This document shows, piece after piece, positions 22,357 to 33,311 of a DNA stretch of 64,000 bases. The position numbers and the translations under genes were made by a program. The stretch is from the NCBI GenBank assembly GCA_037903355.1, contig JBAJFE010000042.1, forward strand, positions 2,864,001-2,928,000, given 5' to 3'. Source of the DNA: Trichuris trichiura. Taxonomy: Eukaryota > Nematoda > Enoplea > Trichinellida > Trichuridae. Under the pieces are notes generated by a model. It worked only from the letters and a program-made list of their open reading frames with translations, was not told where the DNA came from and ran no database searches. Each line of letters opens with the position of its first letter. Within the stretch, counting starts at the first letter, position 1.

Positions 22357-23409
22357 CATAGGTTCTCAAAGTGGGCGATATCGCCCGCTGGGGAGCGATG
22401 AGGGAGCACAGGGGGGCGATGGGAACCTCGTGTGGGGGCGTTGGGAATCACATAAGAGGAACTCTGGCAGAATTATGCCTAAGGCAGGAGGGCTCTCAAA
22501 GAGACCTTCGTAAGAATGGTCTTTCTTAACTTGCCGTCACTAGAAGTGGTGGCGGCAACTTCAAAGGAGGCCAAGTGGGGGTTGGAGGGCGCAATGGAGC
22601 AGTGACGTTTTTCTTAGCTCAACTCCGCCAGAAGTGGAAGCGGCAAATTCAAAAGCGTTATGAGACAAGAAGCGGCAAGTTATGGGCTGCTGTAGAAAAC
22701 TTCTTTATTGCGTTTCCATCATCTTATCTAGCGGAATGCGGATTCAGCGCGGTTACGGAGCTGTTAAGCAGCAAGAGAAGTCGGCTAGATATATTTAATC
22801 GAGGCGACCTTAGACTGATGATGACAAAGATGCAGCCAAACATAGACAACTTGCTCGTCCTGCATAAAGCACATCCATCACATTGAGTAGTTTCCGTTCA
22901 TGTGCAGTTGCAAAGTTACGTTATAGTTTCTTTTGCATCTTTTCGCTTAAGCGTTTTCACAGCAATCTGGTTTGTTGTCACTACAATTCTGTTTGGTGTG
23001 GGTAAAAAGACGAATAAACGCACATCGTTTTTTCGGAAAAGGCTAATGAATGCTTTTGCGTATGTGGCTTTATGTTCTGAAGAACGTGAGACGAGATACG
23101 AAAGACAAGCAGTAATTTTCCCATCATAAAATGGTTGGTGGAAAAGCAGGAGTAATATAGTACGTCTACCACGTGACGAAGAGTAAAAATCTTTTCTGCA
23201 AACTTTTCTCTTGAGTAGTGGTGTTGCAAAGAGATTCCCAGCGGGGGCGACGGAGGGAAAAGTTTAAAAACCTAATGACCTCCCGGCCACGCGACGTCTT
23301 ACCTTCCAGCCAATCAGCAGATATAAAATTGGCCAATCAGAAGTGGGGGGCACTAGCGCTCAGGAATGTTCACAGAGGGGCGATGGAGCGAAAAGTTTGA
23401 GAACCTATG
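22357..23409 (+). mobile_element. hAT element, deletion derivative (ZBED5-like family, hAT-1)
   Basis: Perfect 14-bp terminal inverted repeats CATAGGTTCTCAAA and a perfect 8-bp target duplication CTCTAGGT (22349-22356 and 23410-23417), absent from copy 1 of the duplicated segment. Only the C-terminal part of the transposase remains. The 1053-bp length and internal deletion make it non-autonomous. The 3-kb relative at 24754-27838 shares termini and coding sequence. Confidence 0.93.
22575..22886 (+). pseudogene. hAT transposase C-terminal (dimerisation) fragment
   Basis: About residues 35-100 carry the hAT C-terminal dimerisation signature AFPSSYLAECGFSAVTELLS, then SKRSRL and GDLRLMMTKMQPNID. 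This is the part that assembles transposase dimers; the catalytic core and BED finger are deleted. The upstream 30 codons are subterminal repeat DNA and probably not protein. Confidence 0.8.
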
Positions 23410-23528
23410 CTCTAGGTGATATGATATACTCAATAAACGGTGATTGGAATGTGTCAGAGTGTGTTATCAGCAATTAAGCTGAGACGCTACACTTACGTTG
23501 TCACCGGAGGCACCCTAAAAGTCTAAGC

Positions 23529-24745
23529 CAGTGTTTCTCACGGCGGGGCAGGTGCCCCACCAGAGGGGCCCTTTTGACATCCAGGGGAGCCCAGAGCGCC
23601 AGGGGGCCCACTGGGGGACCCATTTGAGCTATGTGGGGCACATGCCCCACCTAAGCCGTCGTGTTGTCGTGCATCCGAAGGTGAAGTCCAAGGATGAGGT
23701 ATTGTGCGTACTGGTTAGGATAACGTTGCAGGCTATGCCTGATGCCGGCCACTCCCCAGTCCAGCACATGAACCAATCTCCGCTCGCGAAAATGACCATT
23801 CAGAACACGCCACAGAAGGGATGGCATGTTTGTCACCGTGACCTATCTGGCGTAGAGTTGGGTAAAAAAAACTTTCTGCTGAGAAGCATTTAACGCGGAG
23901 CACATGGTTCACAACCGAGAATAGTTGTCCGCGTTATCAGAATGCGCCATAGGTTTCGCGATTTATTTGCACGTGCTTTACGATTCAACCAGCGATTAGC
24001 ACGTGTTCGCAGCTGCTGCTTGGTAGGAATGACTCTGATTTAGAATTTTGTCAACGATTACCATCTCTTGCCCCGGCTCTGTGAAAAGTCGACTCCCTTT
24101 TTCTTCCCTTTCTTTCTTCGCGCCTATTGTCCACGCAGCTACAATGCAAGCATACGGGTTAGGGACAGGGAATTGCGTGTGCTGCTCACATATTTTCTGG
24201 AAACACTTTGTCGGTACGGTTGCTTCTCTCCTACGCTCATTTCAGTTTTGCAAGATGTCACTGCAAGATGAGCTGTTGGAGTTGCAGTTGAACGTGAAGT
24301 TGAAGGGCAGGTTGTCACATTGTTGTCAGCAGTTCTGGCTGCAGAGAAATCCTAGAGTTGTACTGTGGCGTATGGGATGTGGTAAAAAATTTACTGGTTT
24401 GTCTTCCCTCATCGACTCTAGTCGAACACGTGTTTAGTATCGTTACGGACCTAGTGACAAAGAAACGCAGTCGGTTGCAAGTAGTCAGACGCGGTGATCT
24501 CTGTCTGCGAGTTACCTCGATCGAGCCCAACATCGACAAGCTAGTTCGATTGCATCTGGGCAAGCCAAACAGCTCTTGTTGACTTCTCGAAAAACAATTT
24601 GCAGAAATAAATCTGTACAGCTGTAGTTGACCTTTTAGCGTTGCAACCATTTCAGCCAATCAGTGCGTTGAAATTGGCTAATCAGAATAGGGGGGCCCGG
24701 ACGGTCGGAAGCGTTCTCAGGGGGGCCCAAGCTTGAGAAACACTG
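23529..24745 (+). mobile_element. hAT element, deletion derivative (hAT-2)
   Basis: 12-bp terminal inverted repeats CAGTGTTTCTCA. Imperfect 8-bp flanks GTCTAAGC (23521-23528) and GTCTATAC (24746-24753). G-rich subterminal blocks (GGGGCC/GGGCCC). Only a C-terminal transposase fragment remains (about 24249-24582). It directly abuts the next hAT element, which begins at 24754. Confidence 0.85.
24249..24582 (+). pseudogene. hAT-2 transposase C-terminal fragment
   Basis: Reads SLQDELLELQLNVKLKG and then, after a frame change near 24350, SSTLVEHVFSIVTDLVTKKR and GDLCLRVTSIEPNID, the hAT dimerisation domain. The same peptide recurs near 63527-63901 (minus) and its first part at 32150-32285, showing a multicopy family. 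Confidence 0.8.
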
Positions 24746-24753
24746 GTCTATAC

Positions 24754-27700
24754 CATAGGTTCTCAAACCTTTTGCTCCATCGCCCCCCTGTGAACGTTCC
24801 TGACCGCTGCTGCCTCCCAATTCTGATAGGTCAATTTTGAGCGCGCTGATTGGTTGGAAGTGGCATAGCCGGGAGGTTAGTAGGTTCTCAAACATTTCCC
24901 TCCGTCGCTCCTGATGAGAAAATTTTTGCAAACCGCTACTCGAGAGAACATTTTGTACAAAGGACTTCAACTCCTCATCACCTGAAAGGCGTACTCTACC
25001 ACTCCTGCTTTTCCACCGACCACTTTACGATGTGAAAATTTCGGCTTGCCTTTCACATCTCTTGTCTCATTTTTCAGGACATGGAGTCACATATGCAAGA
25101 AGCATTCATTAGCCTTTCCCGAAAAAAACTATATGCGTTTATTCGTCTTTTTACCCACACCAAACAGAATTGTAGTGACAACAAACCAGATTGCAGTGAA
25201 AACGCTTAAGCGAAAAGATGCAAAAGAAACTATAACGCAAGTTTGCGACTGCACATGAACGGACACTACTCAATGTGATGGGTGTGCTTAATGCAGTACG
25301 AGCAAGTTGTCTACGTTTGGCTGCATCTTTGTCATCATCGGTATAAGGTCGCCTCAATTCACTGTGTCCAGCCGACTTCTCTCTTGCTACTTAGAAGCTC
25401 CGTAACTGCACTAAATCCGCAATCTGCTATATAAGACAATAGAAACGCAATAAGGATGTTTTCTACAGCAGCCCATAACAGCGGAAACAACTTCCTTATT
25501 TCGCTCTGTAGCCAAAACTGCTGATATTCACTTTTCAATTTCACTTTCAGCTCTTCATTGCTTTGTAGTTCAGTCAGTTTTCCCTGTAATTCCATCTGCG
25601 CTTCACCGACGTTGGACATAGGGTCTATCGCCCACTGTGCAATTTTTAAGTTAAGGATATCACCGAATCGTTCCGTGAAGTCAACGTGCAGCATTTCCAA
25701 GTGTTGTCAGTACACTTCAACTTCTTGTTCAGCGATGTCCTCTTCCTCCTTCAGTGCAGCTGGAAGGGGAAACTGGTAGACCTCACCGGCCCGCAAGTTT
25801 CGCTTGAAAATTAGCAATTTCACGACGAAAGGAGATAAAACTCCTTTAGTTTTAACCAAGTGTAAGTCACTGCTTTGGAGCTGCAAGTTCATTGCATTGA
25901 ATTTGTACTATATGTCTGCCAGATACGCGATGTTGTTCTTGTTTTTCTTTAAATTTTCTCGTAGAGAAGGGATCACACACCACAAAAGTTCTACAACTGT
26001 GTCAAAGAGGCTGTAAAAGCGAGTTAAACAAGCACCCTTTGACAACCAGCGAACTTCAGTGTGAAGTAACAGGCGATTGAAGTCTTCATTATTCTGTTCA
26101 CCAAGCTGTCTGAATAATCCCTCATTCAGCGATTTACTTTTGGTGATATTAACCGCTGTAAGAACCAATTGGAGTGATCAGTTTAATCGTTTGCTCAGGC
26201 GTTTTGTGGCTAAATGCTGTCGATGAATGACGCAGTGAACTTTGTTCGCCATAGGCATGCTTTTATCCTTGAAACATTTTTCTACAGCAAGGAAATAGGG
26301 TTTCTTCGTTGGTATCTGTCTGCAACTGTGTGGCAAACAGCAGTTCCTGTACCAGGGCTTCACCCATTACGAATGTGACATAACCGATTAATAATGCTTC
26401 ATTGTTAGGTAAGATCGATTAATCAAGCTGCAAAGAAAAATGCGTTGCTCTCAAGAAGTCGCATAGAGTGCATTCTACGTCGTTGCTCATTTCGTCAATC
26501 CTTCCTTGCACCGTGTCATTACTCAAAGGTATCCTTCCGATTATTTTAGTTGGTGACGTGTGCAGTACAGTCTGGATAACTTCGCTAATCACGGGAAGCA
26601 GCAGTGTTTCCCCAATGTTATGTGGCTTTCCAAATTTTGCAATCAGTAATGAAATGGTATAAGACGCACGCAGGCCATCTTTATCTTTTTCTGGTGCCGG
26701 TGGCAACATACGTGGCAATATGTTCCTTGTACAAAATTTCTGGCGAAGCGACTGAAAGTAGCTGATGTTCTTGTCACGCATGTCTGGATGTACTCTATTA
26801 ATGTGGTCGTGTAGCCTCGACGGCTTCACAGATTCGTTCGAAACCACTACCACAAATCAAACACAGAGATAGCCATTTATTCGCAGGTGATTGTGTAAAA
26901 CCATACTTCAAATAGTCTGAGCTGTACTGCCTGCGTTTCTTTCATACTTCCGTCATTGAAAGAAGGCCACGAAATGATGGTTCTTGTCGTTGCTGTATTA
27001 GAGGGCTGAGAAGTTGCGGCAACGATTCCGTTTATTTGCAGTAAACGGCAAGAACAAGAAACAAATATGTATGTATATTCACGAGTATGTCTTGTACAAA
27101 GGTAAAATACCGTAAAATGTTGGCGGAACACGGCACACGGAACAGAAACAAAAATCCTCCGATGACGAAACAGGAACACGGAAGAACCCAAGCGGGAAGA
27201 CTCACAGAAAGACTCTGCGCCCAGAAAGTATTAGCTTAAACACAAGGATGAACGAGTAAGGTGACCACCAGGGTGCGAAAGGAATTTAGCTGACAGGTTG
27301 TCGCACCAGATTTTGTTAAACTCGTCTCCGCCAGAATTGGAGGAGGCACTTTCAGAGGAAGTCAAGTGAGGATTAAGAGCGCAATGGAACAAAGGAACAG
27401 TGGACGTGAAGGAATGAAACAGCTGTGCATGGATTGCTGGCACGCGAAACACAATGGGCATACACGTGATGTGTAAGCTTAGGCTAGGGCAGAATAGGAT
27501 GAACTGTAAGCAATCCCCACTTGACCTTCTTTGAACTTACTGTCTCCATTTTTGGCGGAGTCGAGCCATGAAAAACACCATTGTTTAATTGCGCCTTCCA
27601 TCCCCACTTGACCTCCTTTAAAGTCCCCGCCTCTACTTCTGGCGAGAATGAGTTAAGAAAGGCCCTTCTTACGCCGGTTTTTCTGACAGCCTTTTTGCGC

Positions 27701-27838
27701 TAGAGACAATTCTGCCAGAATTCCTCTTATGCGATTCTCAACGCCCCCGCATGGGTTTCCCATCGCCCCCCTGTGCTCTCTCATAGGCAATGAGCAAGGC
27801 CCCCCAGGGGGCGATATCGCCCACTTTGAGAACCTAGG
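24754..27838 (-). mobile_element. hAT-1 element, near full length, mutated
   Basis: Terminal repeats CATAGGTTCTCAAA (24754) and the complement of TTTGAGAACCTAGG (ending 27838), one mismatch apart. Flanking 8-mers GTCTATAC and AGCTATAC share six bases. The transposase is on the minus strand in several broken frames from 26853 to 25359. Subterminal repeats (see 27342, 27513, 27601) occur in both orientations. It shares ends with the 22357-23409 element. Confidence 0.85.
25359..26853 (-). pseudogene. ZBED5-like hAT transposase, broken
   Basis: In order: 26419-26853 has LHDHINRVHPDMRDK (remnant of the BED zinc finger) and later SFLRATHFSLQLD-type sequence entering the catalytic region; 26178-26363 has VHCVIHRQHLA; 25908-26168 has LLLHTEVRWLSKG (the RWLS motif typical of this hAT group); 25359-25700 has the dimerisation domain (FLLSYIADCGFSAVTELLS). 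At least four frame breaks separate them. It derives from the lineage that also gave vertebrate ZBED5. Confidence 0.85.
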
Positions 27839-28800
27839 AGCTATACGGAACACGAGAAGAAGACAGCTGACAAACCCAAATAAAAAAAGAAAAAAAAGAA
27901 CATCAACAGAAAACTTTAAAACACCAGCTTTAAACCATTAGAAACGATAGAAGGCTGAAGTCGCTCACAAACTATATTAATAACTTAAGACCGCCGAAGA
28001 CGGGTCCCAATTGACCCGAGAGCTCCGGAGTTCAACATTTTATCGCACACTAAGCGGGACTCCTTCCGTAATAAAGCTATTTCATTGTGAAAACTGTAAC
28101 ATTCTGTATAAAAAGACTGTTTCATTCACTTTTTTAATTGCCACGGTAAAAATAGCAGTCCATTACACAGTTCCTCACGGAATAAGCGGCTAATGAAGGT
28201 TGTGCATCAATTCGCGTTTTTCAGACGCCGCCTCCGTGAAGCGCCGTCGCTGAAAATCGGTAAATTTAGGGTAAGCGAACGAAACAAAGCGAGTGAAGGC
28301 CCGCCTTTTCGCAAACCATAATACTCTCTATTAAACAATTGTTTGATCTACTTTTTCAAACTGAAAGTGCAAAGTACTGATCCCGTGCAAAAAACTTCTA
28401 AATACTGCTTCGCATAAATTTTCTCCGAAGACTTCAACAACGCCTTCTGCGTTGCTCTGTTCTGCCAGTAAATTATGTTTTCTTTTTGTGCCCAATTTTC
28501 CCCAGTCTCAAGCATTCCGTTTAATTAAATTCACTTTGTACGTTCTCTTGAGTTTACAGGTTTGCACAATATTTTTTAAAACTATTCTGCCGCGTTGTAG
28601 CTTCACTCTAACTTGAAGCTATGCTCAGGTTAGGTCGTAAATATTAGTAATATCGAGCGAACATAGCTTTAATCAAAAGAAGAAGAACAGACAATTTTCA
28701 TTAAGCAAATAGGCTGTAGCACACTTTTAATCTGCTGCGGAATGCGTTTGCAGCGTAAAAATTCCAAAACAAAAACCCGTTGGCGCAGGAACCTGCGCAT
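27839..28800. other. No gene seen; one copy of a dispersed repeat
   Basis: About 27984-28090 resembles 30755-30840 (shared CGAAGAC, CCCGA-AGCTCCGGAGTT and CGTAATAAA). The rest, AT-rich, shows no domain or RNA gene. Confidence 0.5.
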
Positions 28801-28871
28801 ATTTTTTACGGTGTAATAGTCGGTTGTTTTCGTAGTCAGTAGCTGTTGCTGGATGTTGCGCTGGGTTAGCT

Positions 28872-28941
28872 TGTCCACCGTCTGTTTGTGTGTGTATGAC
28901 TCAAGTATGGGTTGTATAAAATGAACAGACTTGGGTGGACA
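28872..28941 (+). ncRNA. Candidate hairpin H3, diverged relative of H1/H2
   Basis: Stem TGTCCACC/GGTGGACA (8 bp), a 3-nt bulge, GTCTGTT/AACAGAC (7 bp), an internal loop, then GTATGACTC with GGGTTGTAT (9 pairs, several G-U) and loop AAGTAT. The 3' arm keeps GTATGGGTTG.ATAAA and GAACAG as in H1/H2, while the 5' arm has changed but still pairs. An AACCTGCGCAT motif lies upstream (28790) and a strong donor CTCAG|GTAAGT downstream (28967). It is outside the 4.67 kb duplication. Confidence 0.5.
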
Positions 28942-28944
28942 GCG

Positions 28945-29480
28945 TGCGCAGACGATATTGCCTCAGGTAAGTTCACGTCTTTGTGTTCCTGGGGCAGCAG
29001 AAAGTAATAGTAGTTTTCGAGCATACTCGCTTGCCATCGCTACCCACCTTGTCTGATGCGTTAATTCTTAACGCTTGATGTTACCAACTACATTTCCAGT
29101 AGTTTCCTTCCGATGAGTTGAAAGTACAGGGTGCTTCTAGTCGTGCACGAATTAACAGACAGAGTTTTCGGGCGTAAGCCGCTTAGAGTCACTGTGACGC
29201 CCGCGCAGCGTCAGTAAGGCTCCGTTTCTTAATTCGTGTGCACTTAAAACCATCTGTTACTCTTACGTCGCGCCGATAAAACAGCAGCAAAGCTCTAAGT
29301 GACAGCATGAATCGTAGCAGCTGTAACCAAAGAAGCTACATCATGAAACATGTGTTTAGTAATTATATTTTATTCCTTGAAAATCAAAAATTCTTCTACT
29401 CGATTTCAAGTCTTCCGTACACCTTTCAAGCGATGAAAGCGTCCGTTGGGGCAGCGCAGTTTCTATTCAAAAAACTTGGT
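28945..29480. other. No gene seen
   Basis: Presumed intron or intergenic DNA after the candidate splice donor at 28967. Short frames only. Confidence 0.4.
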
Positions 29481-29582
29481 TACGCATTTTGTTGTTATCC
29501 TTAAGCTGCGTGCCAGTTTGTCGCTGCGCGGCTCGTTTCTGTTAATAATTATATTTCTAATTGTCTTCGTCGTTGAAACAGG

Positions 29583-30142
29583 AAATGCCGGTGAAAGTGG
29601 GAAGAGGCCGCCCACCTTAGATCGATCGCAAATCGAAACGTCGCACTGTACCTCGCCTACGACGAGTCAAAAATTTGCCGAAGCAAGGTCAACCCATTGG
29701 CAATCCATCGACGGTGAGATACGAATTGCGGTCACGTGTCATAGTAAACAAGGAACATGTATCGTCTCCTGAAGCAAACATGGATACAGACGAAATAATT
29801 GACCTGACGCGTGAGTCAGAAGAAGTGGACGAGACGAAGTACGCGCCTGCAAACACAGTGGTAGCTAGTAGTCTCGACGCGGGTCTTCAACCTGCTCAAA
29901 GTTGTGCTGCTATGCGAGATTCCTTATGGGGATTGCTCGCTAAGATAGGGAGCGTAAGCCGACTATTCGGTGCGTTCGTAATGGGTTGGCTTTATCGCGC
30001 TAGAAATAAACCCATTTGCAGCCCGGGAAAAGAAGATGTCGGCCAGATTGAAAGCTGTTTAAGCTTTCTTAAGAATTCCAAGTCTACTGGCCGGAAAGCA
30101 ACACTAACGGGCCTCGTCAACCTAGATTGTCTTCGTCGTTGA
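29583..30142 (+). pseudogene. AT-hook / SUMO-interacting-motif protein, probably broken exon
   Basis: Begins at a candidate 3' splice site (GTTGAAACAG|GAAATG). It reads MPVKVGRGRPP (AT-hook core RGRPP, a minor-groove DNA-binding motif), then a TAG stop, then in the same frame a basic stretch KSKRRTVPRLRR and, from 29675, an open frame to 30142. That frame holds DEIIDLTRESEEVDE, a textbook SUMO-interacting motif (hydrophobic IIDLT followed by acids). I do not recognise the family. The stop just after the AT-hook suggests a pseudogene or a start further in. The AT-hook part is repeated intact at 30151. Confidence 0.45.
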
Positions 30143-30348
30143 AACAAGAAATGCCGGTGAAAGTGGGAAGAGGCCGCCCTCCTCAGAACGATCGCAAATC
30201 AAAACGTCGCACTGTACCTCGCCTACGACGAGTCAACAATGTGCCGAAGCAAGGTCAACCCATTGCCAATCCATCGACGTTGAGATACGAATTGCGGTCA
30301 CGTGTCATAGTAAACAAGGAATGTGACGCATTTTGTTGTTATCCTTAA
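30127..30348 (+). CDS. Second AT-hook frame (duplicate exon)
   Basis: Repeats the AT-hook exon of 29583 without its stop: EMPVKVGRGRPPQNDRKSKR, then RRTVPRLRRV and STLRYELRSRV, ending 73 codons long with TAA. It joins directly to a second copy of the sequence that precedes the first AT-hook exon (29482-29562 matches 30322-30402), so the two blocks are in swapped order. Whether it is expressed is unknown. Confidence 0.35.
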   Translation: MSSSLKQEMPVKVGRGRPPQNDRKSKRRTVPRLRRVNNVPKQGQPIANPSTLRYELRSRVIVNKECDAFCCYP

Positions 30349-30402
30349 GCTGCGTGCCATTTTGTCGCTGCGCGGCTCGTTTCTGTCAATAATTATATTT
30401 CT

Positions 30403-31610
30403 AAGCTGCCTACCAAAGTGCGCTCTTTTACATTTAACGTTTTTCAAAAAGTTATTCTCCTAATGAAGTTACAAGAAGCTGTTCTCGCTAATTTCGTTGC
30501 TCCGAAAATTTATGGCTCCTTCCAGAGTGACACTCCCGTTCTCGTTGTTGAATTGCTGTTACGACCAGTACAAATTTTCCATAGACTGCTTGACTATAGA
30601 CTCAAGAGAACGCAACACAATGCTCGACGCAGCAGTACAGTCATTAGTCTTCACGGACAAATAGTACAGTGTGAGGACATGTAGAAATCATAACATATTT
30701 GAACACTTATTAAGAGGGATCATTTCCCCTAACAATTTACCTAAGCGATCTGGTACCGCTGAAGACGTGTCTCGGTAGACCCGAAAGCTCCGGAGTTATT
30801 TAACACATTAAACGGGAATAATTTCGTAATAAAACTTTTGCAGCGTGAAGACATGTAGAAATCATAACATATTTGAACACTTATTAAAACGGACCATTTC
30901 CCCTAACAATTTACCTAATCTAACTGCCGTTAAACTATTGTATTATTTTCTGTGAATTTCTATGATTTTGCGTGGCTGGGAAGTACAGTGCACTTTGGCT
31001 TTGCTACTGCTAAATGACGCTTAGTAATTTTATCGACAGTCCTACGGGCGAGCTATTTTCAATTTAAGCTTTCAATTTTAACCATTCGTGCTTACGCAAT
31101 TAGTTTCATTTATCGCTGAGCGTCGCTCGAAATGCATGCGCATTATCAACGTTGCTTAAGGAAACAATAAATACTGCGTAGCTTCAAAAATTTCAAATGA
31201 CGCTGAATACCATAGTCTATTTTTGAACACACTCGTTCATCGTTAGGCTTGAGTCGTTTCGGTCGGTCTGCAACCACAGCAACACTTCGACATTAAAAAT
31301 GCAAGCCTAATGTAACTTTCCAAAATCAGTTCGATACTTGTGGCGGCGGTCTGTTGCAACCGGAAAGCGTGATCTGTCCTTTTAGTAAATCGCATCTTTA
31401 GTTCATTATATACAAAAACAAATTTCTACTTGCTCACGTAACGACGGCGCGCGAAGGCAGTTTACAGTTTTTGTAAACTTCGTTCCGACGCTGCTACGAT
31501 CGTCGAAACTGTTGAGTAACCTGTAAATGTTAAGCAGGTAGAGATCGCGCACTCTTTATACACTGAATGACTTTCTTGAGCTGTTGACACCGCTACAGAC
31601 CGCCAGTCCA
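30403..31610. other. No gene seen; short direct repeats
   Basis: About 70 bp around 30675-30745 (GACATGTAGAAATCATAACA) recurs at about 30845-30915. Between them lies a copy of the dispersed repeat also at 27984. No coding signature. Confidence 0.5.
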
Positions 31611-32287
31611 TTAGGATAACGTTGCAGGCTATGCCTGATGCCGGCCACTCCCCAGTCCAGCACATGAACCAATCACCGCTCGCGAAAATGACCATTCAGA
31701 ACACGCGACAGAAGGGATGGCATGTTTGTCACCGTGACCTTCCCGGCGTAGAGTTGGGTAAGAAAAACTTTCTGCTGAGAAGCATTTAACGCGGAGCACA
31801 TGGTTCACATCCGAGAATAGTTGTCCGCGTTATCAGAATGCGCCATAGTTTTTGCGATGTATTTGCACCTGCTTTACGATTCAACCAGCGATTAGCACGT
31901 GTTCGCAGCTGCTGCTTGGTAGCAATGACTCTGCTTTAGAATTTTGTCAACGATTACCATATCTTGCCCCGGCTCTGTGAAAAGTCGGCTCCCTTTTTTT
32001 TCCCTTTCTTTCCTCGCGTCTATTGTGCACGCAGCTACAATGCAAGCATACGCGTTAGCGACAGGGAATTGCGTGTGCTGCTCACATATTTCCTGAAAAC
32101 ACTTTGTCGGTACGGTTGCTTCTCTCCTACGCTCATTTCAGTTTTGCAAGATGTCACTGCAAGAAGAGCTGCTGGAGTTGCAGTTGAAAGTGGAGTTGAA
32201 GGGCAGGTTGTCACATTGTTGTCAGCAGTTCTGGCTGCAGAGAAATCCTAGAGTTGTACCCTGGCGTATGGGATGTGGTAAAAAAAT
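31611..32287 (+). mobile_element. hAT-2 fragment
   Basis: Collinear with 23713-24380 of the hAT-2 copy, with both ends missing. It includes the peptide start SLQEELLELQLKVELKG near 32152 and loses similarity after GGTAAAAAAATT. It is non-functional. Confidence 0.85.
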
Positions 32288-32790
32288 TAAAAGAAAAGGA
32301 CATTGATCAGTAGATGATTGAGGAGTTGTGTTCGGGTTTATTATCTTTTATTGTCCCTAACTTAAAAACTGGGCCCGCAATTTTCAAAGTAAAGGTATCG
32401 CACTCCCAGAGGTAATGGAAGATTCCGGAGGGTGATTGAAGAACGTTGAAAAGCAGGAAACCGCACGTCAAAGCAACGAGTCGCCTAGTGGAGCAGGAAG
32501 GTTGCCGAGCAAATGGAGCAATAGGATGCACTGCTGTCTGGCTATGAATAACAAGATGGCGAAACAATTAGCAGAACGGGTCCTTACCCTATTCGACTTT
32601 TCCCGGTTATTTTTCCAGCGGTTGACTTCAAGATTATTGGTCGCGATAGGGAGCTTGAGTTTCAGAAACAATTAACAGTTTAGATGTGCGAACAGACCAG
32701 AGCAGTAGTACATACTCGTTTCCTTATAACCATAGTTCGTAGCACCCATAAAATACATTCACATCTGCCACTGAAGAACCACGGAGACAG
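32288..32790. other. No gene seen
   Basis: Overlapping frames on both strands (32436-32675, 32468-32671) have no recognisable domain. Confidence 0.4.
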
Positions 32791-32797
32791 TGACTAT

Positions 32798-32870
32798 TGC
32801 CTCGGGTGGGTCTCGAACCCACGACCTTGAGATTATGAGACTCACGCGCTACCGACTGCGCCACCGGGGC
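32798..32870 (-). tRNA. tRNA-Met (CAT), elongator type
   Basis: 73-nt minus-strand cloverleaf: D arm GCGC..GCGC, anticodon loop CTCATAA (anticodon CAT) with the U-U pair also seen in animal elongator tRNA-Met, and T arm GTGGG-TTCGAGA-CCCAC. The acceptor stem GCCCCGG / CCGAGGC has one C-A mismatch (fourth pair). Probably functional or slightly decayed. Confidence 0.88.
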
Positions 32871-33192
32871 TGGTATGGTAATTCGATAAGCAAACTGTGG
32901 CAAAAGCTAGACATCGAATTTCCAGCTCTGGGACAACAGCTTTCTACGTGAATTGTTGAAACGCTCAAGTAGCACCAGCTCACCGTGAGAATCACTGGTT
33001 TGAGGCATAAATACTTTTATGAGACTCCAGAAGTAATTAAGATGCTACGGCTGTGATAATGCGAAAAGACTGCGACTTAAGTGTAGTATTGAAATGTGTT
33101 TCATGGACTGCTGTCAGTTGACGTACAGTGGAATTAAATGCTCTCCTGCGTTTAAAAGCTTGTTTGTAATAATTTTCAACTGTTAGTTCAAT

Positions 33193-33311
33193 GCCTACGA
33201 TCATACTACGTTGAAAGCACCGCATCCCGTCAGATCTGCGAAGTTAAGCAACGTTAGGCCGGGTTAGTACTATGGTTGGAGACAACATGGGAACACTCGG
33301 TGTCGTAGGCT
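33193..33311 (+). rRNA. 5S ribosomal RNA gene
   Basis: About 119 nt. The ends form a perfect 8-bp helix I (GCCTACGA / TCGTAGGC). The internal Pol III promoter region contains GAAGTTAAGCAACGTTAGGC and GGTTAGTACTATGGTTGGAG. TTTTT follows at once as terminator. CATCCCGTC and GGAGAC are shared with nematode 5S rRNA rather than the arthropod or vertebrate forms. It is a solitary copy here, with a degenerate relative at 3199-3318. Confidence 0.88.

Larger units (their letters stand above)
13100..23528. repeat. Duplicated 4.67 kb segment, copy 2 (interrupted)
   Basis: Starts near ACACAATTATTG (13101) and ends at 23528. Subtracting the Gypsy element (13461-18144), the hAT element (22357-23409) and their target duplications leaves about 4.68 kb, in agreement with copy 1. 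Both insertions are missing from copy 1, so they postdate the duplication. The end coincides with another hAT insertion at 23529. Confidence 0.9.
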
